Origin: Mesostigma viride
Lineage: Eukaryota > Streptophyta > Mesostigmatophyceae > Mesostigmatales > Mesostigmataceae
Length of the DNA: 37,500 nucleotides
Direction: 5' to 3'
Assembly (NCBI GenBank): GCA_009746045.1
Contig: RPFO01000104.1
Location: 5,974,895-6,012,394 of the forward strand
The notes beneath the pieces were generated by a model. It was not told where the DNA came from, did not search any database, and saw only the letters and a program-made list of their open reading frames with translations. Positions 30,371 to 37,500 of the stretch are shown in pieces (position 1 is the stretch's first letter; each line of letters starts with the position of its first letter). The translations under genes were made by a program, and so were the position numbers.

Positions 30371-31089
30371 GAGGCCGGGAGGGCACTCCGGGCGACACCT
30401 TACCCGGCCATGCACAAGTCGCCCAAGTTTTGTTACCATGTAATGTGGTGACAGAGACCCAGGAATGGCAAGCGGAGCCTAGCGAAGGCCCGCGGCAACT
30501 ACTCCTCTTCACTGGAAGCCTACCAGACCCCCAGGGCTCTGGGCGTTGTTTGGAGGGCATCAAGGTCCTCATTGACAGTGGTGCGGCTACCACCTTCATC
30601 AGTGAGGCCATAGTGCAGCGCCTGGGAGTAACCCCGACTCCCCATACCATTGCTCGGCGCGTGCGATACTCGGATGGCTACACTCAGCCATCCCCGGGCT
30701 ATGCGGACTTGGCCCCTATCGTACAAGGCACCAGCGTGCCCATTCGCGCCACGGTCATTCCCTTACAAGCGGCTGATATCATCCTAGGGATTGACTGGCT
30801 GCACATATCCAAGGTGACCGTCTCTTTTGGTACCATGGTTACCCACTTCCCAGATGGGTCATTCTGGTTACCTGAGCGGCAGTATGCGGCCAACGGCATG
30901 ACCATCACCGATGACACGCCTGCCCTCAAGAGTGACCGTCGTCGCCTTGCGGACATTCTCATGTCCAAAAGGGAGTTCAAGCGGATGATGAGAGCCCGAC
31001 AGCCTCCTCCCGTTTACTCCATTCGTCTGGACGCCCTTGCCCACGCGCGCGGGCCCAGCGCCCAGCATGCCAGGCTGGAGTTTCGTTAA
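30289..31089 (+). CDS. pol: Chromovirus protease region of Pol
   Basis: The frame is open from 30,289, overlapping the Gag end at -1, to TAA 31,087-31,089. VLIDSGAATTFIS (catalytic Asp at 30,574) and ADIILGIDWLH are the active-site and ILG motifs of retropepsins. The enzyme cleaves the Gag-Pol precursor. No clear slippery heptamer is seen, so the link to Gag (frameshift or internal start) is unknown. The RT part lies in other frames, so Pol is broken after this domain or uses unusual recoding. The first loss of frame falls near 31,075-31,100. Confidence 0.88.
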
Positions 31090-31100
31090 ACTCGCTTGGC

Positions 31101-32953
31101 ATGGACTTGTCGGAAGACGAGGTGAAACGACTCAACGCAGTGCTCGATCAGTATTCAGCCGTGTTTGAGGAGAAAACACCTACGTTTCCCCCGGCCAGAC
31201 CGGTGCTCCACCGCATTCATTTGCAGGAGGGGCACCCACCTACCACCTCACCCATTTTTCGCATGGGCCCGTGGAGTTGGCAGAGCTCAAGAAGATCTTG
31301 GTCGGCTTGTTGGAGGCCGGCTTGATCGAGCCCAGCAATAGCCCTTACAGCGCGGGCGTGTTGCTGGTGCCCAAACCCAATGGGAAGTGGCGTCTGGTTA
31401 CGGATTATCGCAAACTCAATGCGATCACCGTGAAGTCCAAGTATCCCCTCCCCCGCATCGATGATATATTTAATAAGGTGGAGGGCGCAAAGTACTTTAC
31501 GGTGCTCGATTGTGCAGACGGTTTTTGGCAACTTCGGATCGCCCCCGAAGATTGCCATAAAACAGCCTTTGCCACGCCTTTTGGCCATTACCAATTCCGC
31601 GTGGCGGCCATGGGCTTGTGTAACAGCCCTGCCTCTTTTCAGATGCTCATGAACCACCTCTTTAGGTCGGTGATGGGCACTAGTCGGCTGCCCCAGGTCT
31701 CGGCAGACCTGCGCGACCCGACTATCCCGTGGGACCCGGGGACGCAGCCGTACAAACGCACCTGCGTGGCCATCTACTTGGATGACATCCTCATTTTCTC
31801 TCGCACGTTCGAGGAGCACTTGGAGGATGTTGCCGCGGTTCTGCAGATCATGGCGGATAATAAACTGTCCGCCCGCCGCAGCAAGGTAGAATCAGGCCGC
31901 AGCGTCCCCTTTCTAGGCCACATTCTCTCGGACAAGGGCGTGTCCACGGACCCCGATAAGGTCGCCGCCGTCCAACAGTGGCCTGTTCCCGCGAATGTTC
32001 GCGCCTTGCGCAGCTTCTTGGGCTTGGTATCGTATTATCGCCGCTTCATCCCGCGTTTCGCGACCATTGCGGCCCCGCTTACTCACCTCCTCAAGAAGGA
32101 CGTACCGTGGGAATGGTCAGGCCTGTGTCAACAGGCCTTTGACCTGCTGAAGGCCAGGCTCGCCACTGCGCCTGTCCTCATCCTTCCGGATCCCACCAAG
32201 CCATTCGTGGTCAATAGCGATTCTAGCAAGGTTGCTATTGGCGGTGTGCTGCTCCAAGACCATGGTCTCGGTCTCCAACCGGTCGAGTATATCTCCCGGA
32301 CGATGATCCCGGCCGAAAGAAATTACCCGGTCCATCAGCAAGAGTTGTTGGCCGTGGTGTACTGTTGCCATACTTGGCGGCACCATCTTCTGGGTGCTCA
32401 GTTCAACGTGGCCATGGCCGAACCCGACCCTGCGGACCCGTACCGCTTGATCATCCAGACCGACCATCGGCCCCTCACGCACTTGTTGACGCAGCCCACG
32501 CTTACGCCACGCCAAGCCCGTTGGCTTGAATATTTGGCACAGTTCGGTCCGTTCAAGATCGAATATGTCAAGGGCCTTGACAACACGGTCCCTGACGCCC
32601 TGTCGCGTCGCCCCGACTATTGGTTTTATGAGGATCTTGACGTTTTGGCCACGACGTTGATCCCCTCCCATGGTCCCGTCGCCCCCTTTGGCGACCGCTT
32701 GAGCGACCCGATGAGCCCCTTCCTCTTCTGTGGCGCCACAACCGCGGAGGTTGACACTGTTGACCATTCCGTGCGCCTCGCCGGCAGCACCCCTGCACGT
32801 GAGGGCACGTGCGCAGCCGCAGGGGGGGAAGGACTTCGGCCCCGTACAGCCATATGGTGCCGGCGACAGGAGTCTACCCTCCAATGCAGCCCGTTGGAGA
32901 GGCATTCACGTTGGCAAATACTGCAACAACGGTCGTCATCAGCTCGGACCTAG
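31101..32953 (+). pseudogene. pol: Chromovirus reverse transcriptase and RNase H (frame breaks)
   Basis: MDLSEDEVKRLNAVLDQYSA and FPPARPVLHRIHLQEG (frame from 31,101) lead into RT. One base is missing before 31,271, after which ELAELKKILVGLLEAGLIEP, KPNGKWRLVTDYRKLNAI, FTVLDCADGFWQLRI and YLDDILIF (31,775-31,798) follow, then FLGLVSYYRRFIPRF. RNase H shows FVVNSDSSKVAIGGVLLQD, YPVHQQELLAVVYC and TDHRPLTHLLTQP. From about 32,820 a third frame (VPATGVYPPMQPVGEAFTLA, to 32,997) looks more coding than the one that ends at 32,953. The catalytic residues look intact; the breaks are single-base type. Confidence 0.9.
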
Positions 32954-32977
32954 AGCGCCTCATCTCGCGCTTCACGG

Positions 32978-34465
32978 TCACTGAGGAAGGCAAATGAAGC
33001 CATAGCTGCCCGCCCTCAGAGCATGGACGGCTACCCAGCCAAGTTTCAAAACGGGTTCCTTTACGTGAATGTCAGTGGCCAGGCGGCCCGTCAAGACTCA
33101 TGGCGCTTGTATGTCCCCCAAATATGCCGCGCTGAGGTATTATTTGAGTTACATGACTCCGTCTTGGGGGGACACCAAGGCCAGGACAGGCTGTTAGCGA
33201 GGGCCCGGAGGTCCTACTATTGGCCTAAGATGGCTCGGGATGTGCGGGAGTATGTCAGTACCTGTGACAGCTGCCAGCACATGAAGCCACGGAATACGGG
33301 CAAACAGGGCGTTCCAAAGGAAATTCCAGACCCCATGTTCCCTTGGGACTCGGTGATGATGGATTTCATTGGGCCCTTGCCAGAGACCAAGGCGGGCAAT
33401 GCTCAGATCCTGGTAGTGGTGGACCGGCTCACGCGGAGATGCCATTTAATCCCCTGCAAGGCCACCCTGACGGCGGAAGAGTGTGCCCACTTGTTCCTAA
33501 ACAATGTGTTCCGGCTCCATGGCATGCCCCGACAATTTATCACCGACAAGGACAAGCTGTTCACGTCGAAATTTTGGACCTCATTTTTTCAGGTCGTCGG
33601 GACTAAGTTGTCTATGGGTACGGCCTATCACAGTAGCTCTTCTCACATGGTGGAGAGAGTGAATCGGGTGGTGGAAGAGGCACTGCGGCACTACCTGGAT
33701 CGAGACGGGAGGAATTGGGACGAAGTGCTGGGATTCATTGAGTTTTCACTCAATAATGCCCCCCATTCTGCCCACGGGTATACCCCGTTCTTTCTTGATA
33801 CAGGCAGGCATCCCCTTACCCCCACCGATCTCTTGACCGCCCCAGCCATCACCACGACAACGGAGCTACGCTCCACAGTCGCAGGGGCGCGGGAGCTGGT
33901 ACAACGGATGGTGCAAGCTCATTCCAGCGCCATAAGTGGCCTACGTCAGGCGCGTGCCAAGTACATGGCGCGAGTCCAAAGTACCCTGGACAGGCGCACC
34001 CCTGCAATCGAAGCAGGTGACTTGGTTTTAATTGAGGGCCCCCACCAAGGCCGCTTCTCGCACAAGTTCGAGGACAGCCTGAAGGTCAAGCTCCGCCCCT
34101 TATTCCTTGGACCGTATCTGGTGGAGAAGGTGTTCAATGAGGTGATGGTGTCTGTCGCCATCCCGGACTCGTGGCAGCTGAAGTCCAATGTTTTCCACGT
34201 TGACCAGCTGAAGCTTTACCGCAAGAGCACCTTCCCAGGTCGTGTCATGGCACCCGCCCCCTTGGAGTTCAACCCCGAGACGGGCGAACCCGAGGATGAG
34301 GTCGAGGACATTGTAGCCCACCGCAATCGAGGCCGCCGCCGCGAGTACCTCCTTAAGTGGAAGTTCTCCCAAACAGAGCTAGAGCACTCATGGGTAGCTG
34401 AGGCTGGACTCACGGGCTGTGCACGCTTGCTACAGGAGTATAAAGCCCGGGCAGGGTTGGCATAA
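32978..34465 (+). CDS. pol: Chromovirus integrase with chromodomain
   Basis: The open frame (ATG at 33,023, upstream reading KANEAIAARPQSM) gives 480 residues to TAA. The zinc-binding HHCC has H44, H51, C81 and C84. The catalytic core has D114 (DFIGPLPE), D175 (FITDKDKLFTS) and E211 (MVERVNR), so D-E spacing is 35, as in Ty3/gypsy. The usual HPQTDGQTER is altered to HSSSSHMVER, but the catalytic Glu is kept. A GPY-like region (FLGPYLVEKV) and SNVFHVDQLKLY follow. Residues ~425-475 (VEDIVAHRNRGRRREYLLKW, HSWVAEAGL) are a chromodomain, which in relatives guides insertion to marked chromatin. The HPQTDGQ change could affect activity. Confidence 0.92.
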   Translation, partial: SLRKANEAIAARPQSMDGYPAKFQNGFLYVNVSGQAARQDSWRLYVPQICRAEVLFELHDSVLGGHQGQDRLLARARRSYYWPKMARDVREYVSTCDSCQHMKPRNTGKQGVPKEIPDPMFPWDSVMMDFIGPLPETKAGNAQILVVVDRLTRRCHLIPCKATLTAEECAHLFLNNVFRLHGMPRQFITDKDKLFTSKFWTSFFQVVGTKLSMGTAYHSSSSHMVERVNRVVEEALRHYLDRDGRNWDEVLGFIEFSLNNAPHSAHGYTPFFLDTGRHPLTPTDLLTAPAITTTTELRSTVAGARELVQRMVQAHSSAISGLRQARAKYMARVQSTLDRRTPAIEAGDLVLIEGPHQGRFSHKFEDSLKVKLRPLFLGPYLVEKVFNEVMVSVAIPDSWQLKSNVFHVDQLKLYRKSTFPGRVMAPAPLEFNPETGEPEDEVEDIVAHRNRGRRREYLLKWKFSQTELEHSWVAEAGLTGCARLLQEYKARAGLA

Positions 34466-34493
34466 TTCCGGCCCTTCTCCTACCTTTTGCGTA

Positions 34494-34888
34494 ATGCTCC
34501 TTGCATGTGCATTGGCAGCCTTGATGCAGGCCGCCCCGCCCCAGGGGTCCATGGGCGAGTTATTCGGTGCGGTATCGTTTGGACAGGAGGTTCGGTGTCC
34601 CTCACCCGACACAAGTTCCTCGCCGCCTTCTTGAGCGTTTTCCCACTGGAGGCGCTGCGGGATGTCAACCTGGCCAAACGCCATGATGCACGCGCCGGCG
34701 AGCGGCAACTCACCTTCCAGCCCGCCCTAGTCCAGGCCAATGGCCTGCCTCTTCCCGAGCCGGCTGAGGCCGCGCCGGCTGAGCGTGTCCACCGGCGTCA
34801 ACGCCCGGCCGCACCTCTGCGCGGGCATGGCCGTGGGGGCTCCGCTCGTGGGGGTCACCGCCCGAGCCCTTACCGCCCGGCGCCGTAA
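34494..34888 (+). CDS. Short third ORF of the chromovirus, unknown
   Basis: Between the integrase stop and the PPT, one frame starts at ATG 34,494 with a hydrophobic run (LLACALAALMQAA) and MGELFGAVSFGQE. A second frame, the same as integrase, is open from its stop to 34,888 with SLTRHKFLAAFLSVF and RQLTFQPALVQANGLPLPE. One protein with a frame change near 34,590, or readthrough of the integrase TAA, could explain both. No family is recognised. It may also be partly non-coding 3' region. Confidence 0.3.
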
Positions 34889-35002
34889 ACCATCGCCAAC
34901 GGACGGTGACAATTGGCACGATCGATGCGTGCCCTGGAAGGGAACAGTGACCATGTATACAGTCATTTATAAGTCCCGGCTACAGGAGTAGCCGCCTCTT
35001 TT

Positions 35003-35018
35003 GTTGGGGGGGGAGGTG
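35003..35018 (+). promoter_or_regulatory. Polypurine tract
   Basis: GGGGGGGGAGGTG immediately precedes the right LTR, as expected for the plus-strand primer of LTR retroelements. Confidence 0.8.
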
Positions 35019-35753
35019 TGTTGCACGGATGCAACATGCCATTTGTGGTAAATAAATTATCCGTCCCGGTCGATCGGCGCCGACCGTAATCCGGCGCCAG
35101 TGCCGAGGCCATAGTATAGTTGGCAGCCGAGGCAATCCGTGTGGAAGTAAGTGTAGAAGTTTTGCTGACGAACTTGGCCTTTGCGCCGTAGGCAGACCTA
35201 GCGCCTGAACGGGAGTTACGGGACAGCCAAGTGGCACTGCACATGCGTTATGATGGTACCTACGGACATTTGGATATTTTTCAGGAGAGGCCTCTAGCCG
35301 TACTGGTCTTTAATGTGTTCTAGACGGTTCGAGAAGCCCGTCCCCGCGGACCTCACGTCATGCCTGGTTGGCAGCGCCAGGCGCAGCCACCAACGGGGAC
35401 GAAGGGACAAAATAGGAAGGCACGAGCTATGCCAGCAATCCGGACCTTGTATCGTAATTTACCACGTTGCTCTACAGATTATTTACCATCGCTTAATCCT
35501 GGAGTGTAAATCTCCTGTGGGCTCGAGTGTGAATCCCTCGCCTACTGGGTGTAAGTCTTCCCGCATTGAGTGTTTTAATCTGTGTGGTAACATTGTAATA
35601 TACGAAACCGGTTTTCCGGGTTTGAGCTTATTCGTATTGTGTGACGAGTATTCTTAAGCCACCATCGTGCGCTGTGACGCATAGGAAGTCAAAGGTCTTT
35701 CGCATTCATTCTCAATCATTAAGGCGCTATTCTAAATAGCCATACGTGTTAAA
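35019..35753 (+). repeat. Right LTR of the chromovirus (735 bp)
   Basis: Matches the left LTR base for base apart from five substitutions (for example GCCA for GCCG near the start, GTTGGC for GTTTAC, GCGCCTG for GCGTCTG, TTCTAAA for TTTTAAA) and two missing dinucleotides. The target duplication CTTGC follows at 35,754. Confidence 0.95.
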
Positions 35754-36700
35754 CTTGCTTTACAGTTGCACTTCCTTTATGGGCATGAGGTGAGTGCAGA
35801 GGTGGTGGCAGCAGCAATAGGGGGGGCAGCACGGCTCAGACGTGCCTGCCAGGTGGTCAGATCCCACTGCCATGCAGCATTGCCAGTTCAATGCACCCAA
35901 ACCCCCCAAGTGGCATGTAGCTATACCCCACCTAAGTGCAAGGGCAGGGTGGTAGGAGATGTCTTTCATATAAAAGGACAATCTTACTTGCCACTTAAAG
36001 ATGCATGGTCAAGGTATAGTCACAACCATTGAACCATTACCTGGGATGGACAAGACACAGTTGCTCAGGGCTCTCTTGATTGCTCAGGCCAGGTTACTAC
36101 TATACCCTGTGGAGGCATTGCTATTGGATCAACAGTTCACGTGTCTTGCCAATGAACCAGGGTGTGAGGCTATTGATCTGGCAGGGCTAGAAGATCATGA
36201 GAGGCAAGGCACCATTGAAAGGGCTATCAGGTTCATTAAAACCCTTGTAGCCAAGGAAGATGGTAATCTGCTGGCTGACAGTGGGTCGTATGCTGACAGA
36301 GCCCTGTGGTCCACCAGGTTGTGCCAAGTCCTCAACAGGAGGCTGGCCACTCATGAAAACCCCACAAGGGGTGGTCATTACACCAGATGGATTGCATGCA
36401 GCTAGGCATATATCCACCTGAGGTATTAGCCCTATATATACAACGCACAGCGAGCACATACAGCTAGCAGGTTAGCTGTCAAGGATGCAAAGCATCCACG
36501 TCCCACCTTAATTCAGAGAAGGGGATCAGGTCCTATTCTACAAGGAGTCGGGACTAGGCAAGGTGGGTACCTGGCATGGGCCAGCCACCATCCTAACGTT
36601 TAACACCACTGGCAGGACAGTGCAGGTTAAACACAATGACACGGATAAGATACACAGGTGTTCACCTCAACAGGATGAAATTGTATTTTCCAACTGTGTC
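35754..36700 (+). pseudogene. Integrase of the old retroelement (frame-broken)
   Basis: The reading from 27,286 resumes as LALQLHFLYGHEV, an H-x4-H start of an HHCC-type finger, with RRACQVVRSHC about 28 residues later. The core has VVGDVFHIKGQSYLPLKDAW (first Asp, 35,958). After a frame change near 36,020 come LLLDQQFTCLANEPG (second Asp, 36,127) and HERQGTIERAIRFIKTL (Glu, 36,217), with 29 residues between Asp and Glu. A C-terminal domain in a third frame reads EGDQVLFYKESGLGK and TWHGPATILTFNTTG, followed by KIHRCSPQQDE. This is a retroviral-type integrase; the ERAIRFIK context is nearer to copia-type than gypsy-type enzymes. It is inactive because of the frame breaks and a missing or unclear linker at 36,400-36,500. 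Confidence 0.72.
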
Positions 36701-37484
36701 AGACGTGGCAGAGGAGGAAGAGCTGTTGGCCGACAGCCCTGTACAATTGCCTGGTATCCCAGCGTTGCCCAGTGAGTGGTTGTTTGGAACACCCACTGGT
36801 GAGTGTGAGAGCCACAACCCCTGTGACACCCAGGTCACCCTTGATGATTGCAGGCAGTCACTGCAGGCTTGGCCCCCTGCAGCAGAGGGTCAAATTGGCA
36901 AAACAGGTGATCAGCAACCTATCACCTCTTCCCTTGTGGAACTAGCTCAGCCACTAGCTGCACCTTCCAAACGCAGTCTAGCAGAAGCTGTCCGCATTTT
37001 AGCACATAGAGCTAAAGCTCAAACTGCTGCAGGATCAGCTAAGGTGGGTAAGGTTGGGCAGAATGACAATAGCCCATTCTTGGTTGCAGTGGACACACAA
37101 GCCCAGGTCAATATTATTAGTGCACTGGCTGTGCCCCATTTGCCTTTGGAACCTTCACCCTGGCACCATGTGGCTGATTTCTCAGGGCAGTCATCACTCA
37201 AGGTACAAGGTCAGGTAATGTTGACTATACTTGGTATCCCAACCCCTTTCCAGGTATTGGAAGGTTATAAAGGCAATGCCGTGTTGGGTGATCCCTTTCT
37301 TTCTTACCCTGGTGTCATTATTTCCAGTGATAAACTGGCCATCCAGGACCTGGGTGGTGTTGATCTGAATCATTTCAAAATTCCTAATTCAAAAACTTCT
37401 TCAAACCAACATTGCTTCTGTAAAATTTGCTACCCCCAAGTGTGCTCCAGGGCAAGAAACTTGTGTGGCAGACTTGGTTCATAA
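36636..37484 (+). CDS. Retropepsin-like domain of the old element (DTQ variant)
   Basis: A 282-residue frame overlaps the end of the integrase. The first ~140 residues are an acidic and polar linker (AEEEELLADSPVQLPGIPAL, SKRSLAEAVRILAHRAK). From residue ~148 it reads FLVAVDTQAQVNIISALAVP, then SLKVQGQVMLTILGIPTPF and NAVLGDPFLSYPGVIISSDK. This is the order of an aspartic retropepsin: DTG loop, flap and ILG motif. The glycine of the catalytic DTG is replaced by glutamine (D at 37,092), which should impair activity. Reverse transcriptase would be expected further on, outside the window. The frame ends at TAA 37,482-37,484; the last 30 residues look unnatural and may follow another frame change. 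Confidence 0.6.
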   Translation: MTRIRYTGVHLNRMKLYFPTVSDVAEEEELLADSPVQLPGIPALPSEWLFGTPTGECESHNPCDTQVTLDDCRQSLQAWPPAAEGQIGKTGDQQPITSSLVELAQPLAAPSKRSLAEAVRILAHRAKAQTAAGSAKVGKVGQNDNSPFLVAVDTQAQVNIISALAVPHLPLEPSPWHHVADFSGQSSLKVQGQVMLTILGIPTPFQVLEGYKGNAVLGDPFLSYPGVIISSDKLAIQDLGGVDLNHFKIPNSKTSSNQHCFCKICYPQVCSRARNLCGRLGS

Positions 37485-37500
37485 TCAAAAACTTCATCCA

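Larger units (their letters stand above)
27287..35753 (+). mobile_element. Complete Ty3/gypsy chromovirus (8.47 kb)
   Basis: In order: LTR, PBS, Gag with CCHC knuckle, protease, RT-RNase H, integrase with HHCC and DD35E, GPY-like region and chromodomain, a short unknown ORF, PPT, LTR. A 5-bp duplication flanks it. LTRs differ by five substitutions and two 2-bp indels by eye (about 99% identical), so insertion was recent. Pol, however, changes frame several times. The chromodomain places it with chromoviruses of the Metaviridae. Confidence 0.95.

Overview
This is eukaryotic nuclear DNA. There are no bacterial-style gene clusters. Coding pieces sit in short exons with GT-AG borders, and most of the window is tandem repeats and retrotransposons. 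The organism cannot be fixed from the sequence. A repeat-rich unicellular eukaryote such as a microalga is a guess, based on GC-rich exons, GTGAGT-type donors and an LTR chromovirus.

Layout. (1) 1-1.4 kb: a possible 3' end of an upstream gene, a fold-back repeat, a (TTAG)n tract and a reverse-transcriptase-like scrap. (2) About 1.4-12.2 kb: the only host gene I can support, an F-box protein gene on the + strand. The F-box lies in the exon at 8280-8376 and its partner exon is 9355-10355. Further exons at 1402-1527, 3805-3959, 5007-5060, 10460-10685, 10787-10835, 11478-11600 and 11905-12177 are phase-compatible but unproven. Its introns carry tandem arrays with periods of 34, 19, 35/37, 17, 4 and 38 bp. 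(3) 12.65-16.5 kb: a 61-bp satellite of about 63 units, with an internal 181-bp higher-order duplication. (4) 16.5-18.64 kb: two 8-bp satellites (GCATGTTC-type and GCAYGGTT-type) around 0.6 kb of unique DNA.

(5) 19.5-22.8 kb: two copies of one LINE family placed head to head. One is a 3'-end fragment on the minus strand. The other is a longer decayed endonuclease/reverse-transcriptase copy on the plus strand, whose 3' part is interrupted by a perfect 206-bp palindrome with a 5-bp target duplication. (6) 23.3-37.5 kb: an old, frame-broken LTR-type retroelement. It has Gag with a (Gly-Lys)n stretch, a 789-bp (CAA)n tract and two zinc knuckles, then an integrase and then a retropepsin-like domain with DTQ in place of DTG. 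It runs off the window end. (7) 27,287-35,753: a complete young Ty3/gypsy chromovirus nested inside element 6, with 739/735-bp LTRs that are about 99% identical, a CTTGC target duplication, PBS, Gag, protease, RT/RNase H, integrase with chromodomain, and PPT. The host element's reading frame closes perfectly across the insertion.

The region therefore reads as one host gene with repeat-inflated introns beside satellite blocks and layered transposon insertions. The order of insertion can be read directly: LINE before palindrome, and old Gag-IN-PR element before chromovirus. The most unusual items are the Gag-integrase-protease order of the old element, the perfect palindromic insertion, and the repeat-filled introns of the F-box gene.
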